Part shown: piece by piece, positions 1 through 5,187 of the stretch | Position numbering within the stretch: position 1 is the stretch's first letter | Layout: every line of letters begins with the position of its first letter | Assembly (NCBI GenBank): GCA_038043285.1 | Contig: JBBTCJ010000163.1 | Span: 1 to 5,742, forward strand | Reading direction: 5' to 3' | Source of the DNA: JBBTCJ01 sp038043285 | GTDB lineage: Bacteria > Planctomycetota > Phycisphaerae > UBA1845 | DNA length: 5,742 bases | Notes under the pieces: model-generated | The model's input: only the letters and a program-made list of their open reading frames with translations | What the model was told of the DNA's origin: nothing | Database searches by the model: none | Translations under genes and position numbers: made by a program

Positions 1-70
1 TATGCCACAGGATGCAGCCTTTATCTATCCCCTCGGTGAGAAATCCGGGCTAGCGGTCGGCCGAGCCTAG

Positions 71-1669
71 TCACGACTTGGAACGAGCGACGGCGCCCAC
101 GACCTCGCCCAGCGCGCCCTCAGCCTCGAGACGATCCATCGGGGACAGGTAGGCAGCCGGAACCTCGTTCACCCGGCGCACGCGGGTCCGGCGCGGACGC
201 GATAACCATCCCACGCAGAGGAAGCCGGCGGCGTAAATGAAGATGAACACGCTGATCCCCGAGTGAACATTGCACAGGTACAGACATGCGGTCAGCAGGG
301 TATAGAGTCCCAGCGACGTTTCCGCGATCCACAGCTTGCCGGCGGGAACCAGATAGGTCGATGAACGCGCCGACTTCTGCGTGCTGCCCGACTTGGGCGT
401 GCGCACGAACTCACCCCCGCGCACGAACAGACCCTGCAAAAACGCCAGCGAGTTGTTCACGCAGATACCGCACCCCAACACCAGCATCGACGGAATCGTG
501 CGGAACCCGGACCATCGCCCGCCGGTGAGGTATCGGGCGTACGAATACACCAGCGACGGGGCGATCGTCGACAGCAGTACGGCAAACCAGCCGTAGCGCA
601 GCCAACCCGGCCCACCGGGCCAAACCCCCACGATCCGCGAGAGCGGAAGGGCCGCCACCGCCAGCAACAACATCCAAAACGCCACCGAGTAGTGCGTCAG
701 GTGCAGTGTCGCCTCAAGCTTCTCTCCGAGAGAAATCTTGCCTCTCCAAATCCGTGGAAGGAGCTTGCGGGCGGTCTGAATCGATCCCGTCGCCCAACGC
801 CGCTGCTGACTCTTCAGCGCCGCCAGCGTGTTGGGAAGTTCTGCCGGGCAAGCGAGGTCGAAACAATATCCGATCTTCCATCCGCACAGCTGCGCGCGGT
901 AGGAAAGGTCCAGATCCTCGGTGAGCGTATCCGCGCTCCAACCGCCGACCTCTCGATCCTCCAACGCCCGCTTCCGCCACATGCCGGCGGTCCCGTTGAA
1001 GTTCATCATCAGGCCGTTCCACGCCCGCGCCCCTTGCTCAATGGCAAAGTGTCCGTCGATCCCCAGCGCCTGGGCCTCGGTCAGCCAGGACTCGTGGCGA
1101 TTCAGGTGCGTCCACCGTCCCTGCATGCAGGCCAACGAATCGTCACCGTCCAAGAGGGCAACCGCCCGGCGGAGGAAGTCGGCGGGGGGAACAAAATCGG
1201 CGTCGAAGATGGCCACGTACTTCCCGCAGGCGGACTTCAAGCCCTCGGCCAGGGCGCCCGCCTTGTAGCCCACGCGATCGGAGCGGCGGATCACCTGAAC
1301 GTTGACGCCTCGCTTCGCAAGCCTTGTTGCGGCTCGATCGACGACCCCCCGAGTGTGGTCCGTGCTGTCGTCGAGAACCTGAACTTCGTGCCGACCGAGC
1401 GGATAGTCCATGGCCGCGACCGCTTCCATGACCCGTTCCGCTACGTCCGACTCGTTGTAGATCGGGAGCTGCGTGGTCACCAGTGGCCAAGCGGACTCGG
1501 GTGTGTTCGCCAGATACTCGGCGACAATGCTCTTTTGGGTCGCCCGCACCGTCTTGCCATGCCGACGGAACAGGAACAGCAGCACGTACAAATGCAGCCC
1601 GAACACGGCGAGCATCGCCGTGGCGAAGGCAAACACGACCATCACCAACCAGGTCAGGACAATGAGCAC
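71..1669 (-). CDS. Membrane-bound processive glycosyltransferase family 2, CslA / cellulose-synthase-like (532 aa)
   Basis: This enzyme probably polymerises a beta-linked polysaccharide (mannan or glucan type) from nucleotide sugars at the cytoplasmic membrane. All core GT2 processive motifs are visible: LPIYNE at about 69-73, the UDP-binding DDSTD at 100-104, the metal-binding DAD at 156-158, the catalytic-base motif TEDLD at 250-254 and the QxxRW motif (Q288, R291, W292) followed by ATGS. The stretches IDGHFAIEQ and FNGTAGMWR are typical of the subgroup that includes plant CslA glucomannan synthases and bacterial 'CaSu A2' proteins. One hydrophobic segment lies at about 3-35 and four or five at about 325-345, 358-378, 392-415 and 448-488, as expected for this fold. 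The length of 532 residues is normal for the subgroup. The start is GTG: an in-frame TGA lies three codons upstream and AGAGG sits ten bases before it. No PilZ domain or BcsB-like partner is present. Family is certain; substrate is not. Confidence 0.93.
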   Translation of the reverse strand: MLIVLTWLVMVVFAFATAMLAVFGLHLYVLLFLFRRHGKTVRATQKSIVAEYLANTPESAWPLVTTQLPIYNESDVAERVMEAVAAMDYPLGRHEVQVLDDSTDHTRGVVDRAATRLAKRGVNVQVIRRSDRVGYKAGALAEGLKSACGKYVAIFDADFVPPADFLRRAVALLDGDDSLACMQGRWTHLNRHESWLTEAQALGIDGHFAIEQGARAWNGLMMNFNGTAGMWRKRALEDREVGGWSADTLTEDLDLSYRAQLCGWKIGYCFDLACPAELPNTLAALKSQQRRWATGSIQTARKLLPRIWRGKISLGEKLEATLHLTHYSVAFWMLLLAVAALPLSRIVGVWPGGPGWLRYGWFAVLLSTIAPSLVYSYARYLTGGRWSGFRTIPSMLVLGCGICVNNSLAFLQGLFVRGGEFVRTPKSGSTQKSARSSTYLVPAGKLWIAETSLGLYTLLTACLYLCNVHSGISVFIFIYAAGFLCVGWLSRPRRTRVRRVNEVPAAYLSPMDRLEAEGALGEVVGAVARSKS

Positions 1670-1679
1670 GTTCGGTCAT

Positions 1680-1684
1680 CCTCT
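1680..1684 (-). promoter_or_regulatory. Ribosome binding site deciding the GTG start of the GT2 gene
   Basis: AGAGG on the minus strand lies ten bases upstream of GTG at 1669. The nearest ATG (1677-1679) directly abuts this site and opens a different frame with arginine- and glycine-rich translation. The glycosyltransferase frame itself is closed upstream by a TGA that overlaps that ATG. The GTG is therefore the first usable start for the real protein. Confidence 0.6.
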
Positions 1685-1738
1685 CGCTTCAAAACCGCAT
1701 TTGTCCGTGAGGCTCAACCGCAGAGAACCATTCGCGGC

Positions 1739-1858
1739 TCAATCGTCGGCATTGCCCCGCCGTCCCGCGAGGGGAGCGGCGGCTTCCACGGATCGGGGGC
1801 GCGGCTCGACGCCGCCCGACCCCGGGCGCTGCGGATCCTTGACGAAGCACATCATCAT
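1739..1858 (-). CDS. Possible small ORF, 39 codons, starting MMMCFVKDP
   Basis: Three consecutive ATG codons open a 39-residue frame that ends in TGA at 1739. The first part (MMMCFVKDPQRPG) looks protein-like, and the frame stays open upstream to a TAA, adding residues such as DCRPGKP before the first ATG. The rest is Pro/Arg/Ala-rich and may only reflect base composition. No clear Shine-Dalgarno sequence precedes the ATGs. It could be a small leader peptide ahead of the glycosyltransferase, a decayed remnant of a larger gene (the CxPGKPMMMCF stretch would fit the start of a thioredoxin-like or other extracytoplasmic segment), or chance. I do not recognise a family. Confidence 0.18.
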   Translation of the reverse strand: MMMCFVKDPQRPGSGGVEPRPRSVEAAAPLAGRRGNADD

Positions 1859-2156
1859 AGGCTTGCCGGGGCGACAGTCGAGGGAACGACCCAGTTAGCG
1901 GACGCACTCGGTGACAGGTGATGACTCCGCCCACCCCGTTCCGCGAGATTATTCCCAGCGCCCCCGTTGACCATGCCTGCCAAAATACCCCGTCTTGCCG
2001 CATGACCTGGCGTCGAAGAACCTAGCCCAAGTTAGACAGTTGGCGAGTCAAATTAGGTGGGAATTAACTTAGGGCCATTGGGCTTTGCCCGACTCGACCG
2101 CCACCCGTCGATGGCCGATTCTCGATTGGAGCAATCTCCTTTCGCCGCGGCGCGGA

Positions 2157-3167
2157 TCAGTCCGAAAGGATCAGGAAAACGCTTTGGCCCAAGCTCAGGT
2201 CGTTGATCAGGCTGAAGCCCACCGACGCATCCACAGTGGAATCGCCGTCGATTTCGCCGTCGAGGAGAACCCACCCCGACCCTCCCAGCACCGTGGCCGG
2301 CGCACCGTCGCCGTCGGTTCCGCGCGGCGCGGGATTGACGCCGGGATCGCCTTGGATGGATACAAACCAAGTATGATCCGCCGGCGACACGAACCATCGC
2401 CGCGGACCGATCGCATCGCCGTAGGTATGCCGCCGACCCACAACGACCTCGCATCCGTCCACGTCGCCGCAAAGCTCCTCAACGATCGCTTCATCGAGCA
2501 GGACCGCATTGCGTGGTTCATTGAAATCGACGCGGACGAAATACCGCTTGGTCGTCACGTCATACTCGGAGACGCCGCCATTGTCGTTGAGTACGCCCCG
2601 GCCGTAAACGTCGCCGGCCGCGCGGACATCTCCCACGATCTCCAATCGCTCGGTCGGCGTATCCGTTCCAATGCCCACGTTCCCGTCGTTGTCAACAATC
2701 AATGCCCGGGACGGACTTCCGTCGGCAGCGTCCAGGGACGAGCCTCCCGATGCGCCACTCGCATTCAGTACGTGCAGTGCATAGGGCGCGGGAGTAATCG
2801 TCTGTCGCGGGGCCAGCACGATGTACCCCGCGGCCGCGGCGCAATTCCCCACCGCGCTGTCGGGGCGAATCGCGATTTCCAATTGCCTCGGCTCGCCGTC
2901 GAATGCGGCCCCGAAGTCCAGAACCGCCGTGAACAGTCCGTTGGCCACCACGACATTGTCCTTACACACCGAGGGAACGACGATCACGCCGACGTCGTTG
3001 AACAACCGGAAGCGAAAGTCGTAACTCCCACTCGCCGGTTTGCCGTCGCGTTTGAACTGACCCTGATAGGTGATGGACGGAATAACCGTCCCGGCAATAA
3101 CCATCGAAGTCGACAGCGAGAAAAGCAGTACCGCGCATTCTGTGAGTCGTATGGCCGGATGCCTCAT
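2157..3167 (-). CDS. Secreted protein of unknown function with N-terminal 'YQGQ' domain and GIGT module (336 aa)
   Basis: An exported protein whose role is unknown. Residues 1-26 form a signal peptide (basic start, hydrophobic core AVLLFSLSTSMVIA). Residues about 28-132 match a domain common in planctomycete and other environmental secreted proteins: ITYQGQ, GKPASGSYDFRFRLFND, NGLFTAVLDFG, then APRQTITPAPYAL. Residues about 162-180 hold GNVGIGTDTPTERLEIVGD, the repeat-like module that in tail-fibre and adhesin proteins usually precedes a trimeric stalk and a Peptidase S74 chaperone. No S74 domain follows. Instead there is a region of about 130 residues (205-336) with a close cysteine pair (C233, C239) and an Asp/Gly-rich stretch. 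The downstream ATG is preferred as start because GGGAG sits six bases from it; the alternative ATG at 3173, two codons earlier, abuts that site. A surface or extracellular structural role is inference only. Confidence 0.82.
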   Translation of the reverse strand: MRHPAIRLTECAVLLFSLSTSMVIAGTVIPSITYQGQFKRDGKPASGSYDFRFRLFNDVGVIVVPSVCKDNVVVANGLFTAVLDFGAAFDGEPRQLEIAIRPDSAVGNCAAAAGYIVLAPRQTITPAPYALHVLNASGASGGSSLDAADGSPSRALIVDNDGNVGIGTDTPTERLEIVGDVRAAGDVYGRGVLNDNGGVSEYDVTTKRYFVRVDFNEPRNAVLLDEAIVEELCGDVDGCEVVVGRRHTYGDAIGPRRWFVSPADHTWFVSIQGDPGVNPAPRGTDGDGAPATVLGGSGWVLLDGEIDGDSTVDASVGFSLINDLSLGQSVFLILSD

Positions 3168-3173
3168 CCCCAT

Positions 3174-3178
3174 CTCCC
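3174..3178 (-). promoter_or_regulatory. Ribosome binding site of the secreted-protein gene
   Basis: AAGGGAG on the minus strand ends directly before the ATG at 3173 and six bases before the ATG at 3167. Normal spacing favours the second ATG, which shortens the protein by two residues without affecting the signal peptide. Confidence 0.55.
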
Positions 3179-3241
3179 TTGAAAGAAATGCCCAATCCGT
3201 CCTCGCACACTCGCCGGAAGTTCAGGGGCGTGTTGTATTCC

Positions 3242-3302
3242 GTTCCTTACCGTGCGTTTGAAGAGCCGTCGTTGGATCAGAGCCGCGCCTGTAAGGGAGC
3301 GG
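3242..3302. repeat. Possible dispersed repeat element with imperfect inverted ends
   Basis: The right part reads AGAGCCGCGCCTGTAAGGGA then GCGG (3279-3302). Its GTAAGGGA (3291-3298) can pair, with one wobble, with TTCCTTAC at about 3243-3250, giving a stem around a loop that itself repeats AGAGCCG (3262 and 3279). I recall very similar AGAGCCGCGacCGTaAGGGAGCGG words scattered through planctomycete genomes, but this memory is unverified and only one copy is present here. Confidence 0.3.
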
Positions 3303-3314
3303 TGCGCGTCTTCG

Positions 3315-3328
3315 CCCGAATCTTCGGG
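3315..3328. repeat. Short inverted repeat CCCGAA-TC-TTCGGG
   Basis: Six-base arms surround a two-base centre. In RNA this gives a five-pair stem with a four-base loop. It lies between parB and the secreted-protein gene, where a terminator might be expected, but no U-run follows on either strand. Confidence 0.3.
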
Positions 3329-3445
3329 AGACCCTTTGCTTATGCTCGCAGCACAGATCGGCCTCTCCAACCACCTTCTCATAGCCCAAGTCCATTGCCT
3401 CGATCCGGGCAGTCCTGCGGGAAAGCTTTGGGCGCCACCCGCGGC

Positions 3446-3454
3446 TTATCCACA
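3446..3454 (+). promoter_or_regulatory. Single perfect DnaA box (TTATCCACA)
   Basis: The nonamer TTATCCACA matches the high-affinity DnaA box consensus TTATNCACA exactly. It is the only one I find in the window and no AT-rich unwinding element adjoins it, so it is not by itself an origin. Its closeness to parB and parS, which are commonly origin-proximal, makes it worth recording. Confidence 0.35.
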
Positions 3455-3553
3455 CAGTGCATTGATTGCCATTACCGCTGCGCACCACGCCCAACGCCGA
3501 CCCCGGTCTCAATCTGCCTCCGCGCCTTCGCACACGATCAACGGCTGACGTAC

Positions 3554-4537
3554 TTAATCCACGCTCACTCCCAGGAGCGAAGCCACTCGATCGAAATCAT
3601 CCAGCGAGTAGTACTCGATGGTGATTCTTCCGCTTCCCTTTCGCCGTCCCTCGCGAATCGTCACCTTGGTCTTGATCGATTGCTCGAAGCGCCGCTCGAT
3701 GTCCTGCAAGTGCGGCGACCGCAACCGCCCCTCGCGCACCGGCGGCGCCGCTTGGCCGTCCTCCTTGGTCTTCTGGCGGCGAACGACCTCCTCCAAGGCT
3801 CGCACCGACAGTTCGCTCCTCGCGGCCGCCTCGGCCAGTTCCAATCGGCGCTTCGGATCCCGAACGCTCAGCAGCGACCGCGCATGCCCCATGCTCAGCA
3901 AGTTGCTAGCCACCATCGACCGCACAGCCTCGTCAAGCTCCAGCAGCCGGAGATAGTTGACGACCGTGCTACGATCCTCGCCGACACGATCGGCCACCTC
4001 TTCGGGATGGAGATGAAACCTCTCGCAAAACTGCCGATAGGCCGACGCCCGGTCGATCGGATTGAGATCTTCGCGCTCGAGGTTTTCAATGAGCGCCAAC
4101 TCCAGCATCTGCTCTTCCGTGGCAGTACGTATGACCACCGGTATGGCGGCCATACGCAGAGACTTCGCCGCTTGCCACCGGCGCTCTCCGGCGATGATCT
4201 CGTAGCCATTGTCCGCCTTGCGAACGACCACCGGTTGAAGCACGCCGTTCCGCTGCATCGATCGCTTCAACGACTCCAGTTCCGCTGGTCGAAATTGTGT
4301 CCTCGGCTGGAACGGGTTCGGGCGCAGCGAATCAACGGGAAGCTCCGTCGGCTTCGGAGGCACCGCTGCCGCAGGCGTCGCGCGGTCTTCGAGCCCGGTG
4401 CGATCGGACTGCCGTTCCCGACGGATGGCGTCCGGGGCGTCGGGCAACATCGGGACGGGAGCAACCGCCGGCGTTCCCTGGAAGTTGGATATCAGTGATT
4501 CAAGGCCTCTTCCAAGCCTCCTGGCTGCTTTGGACAT
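3554..4537 (-). CDS. parB: ParB/Spo0J chromosome-partitioning protein, CTP-dependent clamp (327 aa)
   Basis: ParB binds parS, loads onto DNA as a CTP-gated sliding clamp, and recruits ParA and SMC for chromosome segregation. The whole family architecture is present. Residues 1-18 (MSKAARRLGRGLESLIS) form the conserved N-terminal ParA-interaction box. A Pro/Ala-rich linker spans about 20-62. The CTP-binding domain starts at LPVDSLRPNPFQPR (66-79) and includes GERRW (117-121) and ENLEREDLNPI (151-161). The helix-turn-helix for parS lies at about 177-200 (HPEEVADRVG...STVVNYLRLL), followed by SMGHARSLL (215-223). The C-terminal dimerisation domain is at about 275-323, with TKVTIREG and GRITIEYYSLDDFDRVASLL. 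The open frame extends upstream to 4759, but GGAGG eight bases before this ATG and the family N-terminus fix the start. No parA adjoins it; a parS site lies 215 bases upstream. Confidence 0.97.
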   Translation of the reverse strand: MSKAARRLGRGLESLISNFQGTPAVAPVPMLPDAPDAIRRERQSDRTGLEDRATPAAAVPPKPTELPVDSLRPNPFQPRTQFRPAELESLKRSMQRNGVLQPVVVRKADNGYEIIAGERRWQAAKSLRMAAIPVVIRTATEEQMLELALIENLEREDLNPIDRASAYRQFCERFHLHPEEVADRVGEDRSTVVNYLRLLELDEAVRSMVASNLLSMGHARSLLSVRDPKRRLELAEAAARSELSVRALEEVVRRQKTKEDGQAAPPVREGRLRSPHLQDIERRFEQSIKTKVTIREGRRKGSGRITIEYYSLDDFDRVASLLGVSVD

Positions 4538-4545
4538 GGTACGAC

Positions 4546-4550
4546 CCTCC
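4546..4550 (-). promoter_or_regulatory. Strong ribosome binding site of parB
   Basis: GGAGG within AGGGAGGG lies eight bases before the ATG at 4537. It selects this start over an upstream in-frame ATG at 4759, whose 74 extra residues do not resemble any ParB N-terminus and would run across the parS site. Confidence 0.8.
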
Positions 4551-4565
4551 CTGATTATGGCCTTG

Positions 4566-4579
4566 CGACACTGGTGTCG
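4566..4579. promoter_or_regulatory. Small inverted repeat CGACAC-TG-GTGTCG in the parB leader
   Basis: Two six-base arms flank a two-base centre, about 16 bases upstream of the parB ribosome binding site. The symmetry and place would suit an operator or a short RNA hairpin. No regulator can be assigned from sequence. Confidence 0.3.
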
Positions 4580-4596
4580 AACGCGAAGAAACGCAC

Positions 4597-4617
4597 CCAC
4601 CTGCACCAAGCAGGTGG
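4597..4617. repeat. Hairpin CCACCTGC-ACCAA-GCAGGTGG upstream of parB
   Basis: Perfect eight-base arms surround a five-base loop. On the minus strand it is followed by GTGCGTTTCTTCG, which is too weak a T-tract for a confident terminator. If parB is transcribed from further upstream, it would be a leader hairpin. Otherwise it may be a protein-binding palindrome. Confidence 0.4.
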
Positions 4618-4727
4618 CTTGATAATCGACTGGCAGTCTATTCGGACGGGCCAGGAGCTGCAACCAAAAACTAAGCGGGTCCGCTGCTGGAGGCCGTTTG
4701 CGCCGTGGGCCGGTTGTTCGACAAGGA

Positions 4728-4747
4728 ACGTCGCCCCGGCGCGACGT
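4728..4747. repeat. Inverted repeat ACGTCGC-N6-GCGACGT next to parS
   Basis: Perfect seven-base arms flank a six-base GC spacer and end four bases before parS begins. It could be a binding site for another protein acting at the centromere or on the parB promoter, or chance in GC-rich DNA. Confidence 0.4.
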
Positions 4748-4751
4748 GGCT

Positions 4752-4767
4752 TGTTTCACGTGAAACA
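4752..4767. promoter_or_regulatory. parS centromere site (TGTTTCACGTGAAACA)
   Basis: A perfect 16-bp palindrome identical to the well-conserved bacterial chromosomal parS consensus. ParB binds it through its helix-turn-helix and uses it as the loading site for the CTP-dependent clamp. It lies 215 bases upstream of the parB start, in a non-coding region. It is the only full site in the window. A perfect match of this length beside parB cannot reasonably be chance. Confidence 0.95.
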
Positions 4768-5056
4768 GCGATTGACGCGATCCGGTTCACGCCATCCGTC
4801 CGCAACCGACACCCCGCCCGGTTCAGAGCTTGTGGACGGCAGCTCTGCGGTCTATCGACCAGCTGCCGTCACCAAATGCAGCTTGTACTACGGATGTGCG
4901 GCCAAAGTGCAGCGTGTGACGCCGAAGCCGCCCCGGTTACGCTCCGAGTCCGGGGCCGGTGTGACCTGCCCGCCGCCGGCGGGTGATTGCCGTCGGGCGG
5001 AGGGTGCGGGTATACGCGACACCGGTGGGCCGCCGGGCTAGGCCGATGCGCTCTTG

Positions 5057-5089
5057 GGCTTTGAGTGCCACATCGTGGCACTCAAAGCC
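5057..5089. repeat. Perfect long hairpin, 15-bp arms with ATC loop
   Basis: The left arm GGCTTTGAGTGCCAC is the exact reverse complement of the right arm at 5075-5089, separated by three bases. No T-run follows on either strand, so it is not a standard intrinsic terminator, and it lies about 100 bases before a start codon rather than after a gene. It contains GAGTGCC/GGCACTC arms like the CIRCE heat-shock operator but in the opposite order and with no nine-base spacer, so it is not CIRCE. A REP-like dispersed palindrome or the remnant of a small mobile element is the likeliest explanation. Confidence 0.6.
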
Positions 5090-5187
5090 GTGCGGCGGAA
5101 CGGGCGGCCTCAGCGGCTCGAATTCGGCGCCGGGCGCCCAAGGCGAAGCGGTACGGTGCAGGAAAAGCAGAGAACCTCGTAGCCTCG

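Larger units (their letters stand above)
1670..2156. other. 487-base intergenic region between the secreted-protein gene and the GT2 gene
   Basis: No confident gene is seen here. The part at about 2030-2075 is noticeably AT-richer than its surroundings and contains repeated AATTA and TTAGG words, which would suit a promoter or leader for the glycosyltransferase. I could not find a convincing -35/-10 pair. A short GGGC-TTT-GCCC inverted repeat at about 2080-2090 follows the secreted-protein gene, but it lacks a T-run and is not a clear terminator. A possible 39-codon small ORF is listed separately. A longer open frame on the minus strand (1689-2003) has no ribosome binding site and looks like chance. 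Confidence 0.5.
3174..3553. other. 380-base intergenic region downstream of parB
   Basis: No protein gene is supported; the short open frames on both strands lack ribosome binding sites and have arginine-rich translations. The region contains a perfect DnaA box (3446-3454), a small inverted repeat CCCGAA-TC-TTCGGG (3315-3328) and a GC-rich word, AGAGCCGCG followed by GTAAGGGAGCGG (3279-3302), that resembles a repeat I remember from planctomycete genomes. Neither inverted repeat is followed by a T-run, so no intrinsic terminator for parB can be named. Confidence 0.5.
4538..5187. other. 650-base divergent intergenic region with parS
   Basis: The region lies between the starts of parB (minus) and the GT39-like gene (plus), so it should hold both promoters, though I cannot name convincing -35/-10 boxes. 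It contains parS and at least five other inverted repeats (three listed separately, plus CCCGCCG-C-CGGCGGG at 4969-4983). Open frames here, the longest at 4574-5041 plus, show no family features and no ribosome binding site. That frame reads the parS site as FHVKQ, the same peptide parS encodes at the start of some rsmG genes, but nothing else in it resembles RsmG. Confidence 0.6.

Noticed and set aside
48..67. Terminator after the GT2 gene
   Set aside because: The minus strand can form a seven-pair stem only with a two-base bulge, and what follows (CGGATTTCTC) is not a T-tract.
1143..1679. 178-codon minus-strand frame with ATG directly after GAGAGG
   Set aside because: It overlaps the GT2 gene in another frame, its translation is Arg/Gly-rich, and the ribosome binding site has no spacing to this ATG but good spacing to the GTG.
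692..1921. 409-codon plus-strand open frame opposite the GT2 gene
   Set aside because: The minus-strand frame has every catalytic motif of the glycosyltransferase; the plus frame has no recognisable features and no ribosome binding site.
1689..2003. 104-codon minus-strand frame in the gap before the GT2 gene
   Set aside because: No ribosome binding site, compositionally biased translation, and no family resemblance.
2085..4498. Long plus-strand open frames opposite the secreted-protein gene and parB (365 and 439 codons)
   Set aside because: They lie antisense to well-supported genes, give Arg/His/Pro-rich translations with no domains, and are expected from GC-rich codon use on the other strand.
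4784..4792. Second parS half-site (GTTCACG-like) downstream of parS
   Set aside because: Only a partial half-site with no opposing arm; it does not approach the 16-bp consensus.
4574..5041. 155-codon plus-strand frame that reads parS as FHVKQ, suggesting a broken rsmG
   Set aside because: The resemblance is limited to the residues encoded by parS itself; no methyltransferase motif follows.
5057..5089. CIRCE (HrcA operator)
   Set aside because: CIRCE is GCACTC-N9-GAGTGC; here the half-sites are in the reverse order with a three-base centre.
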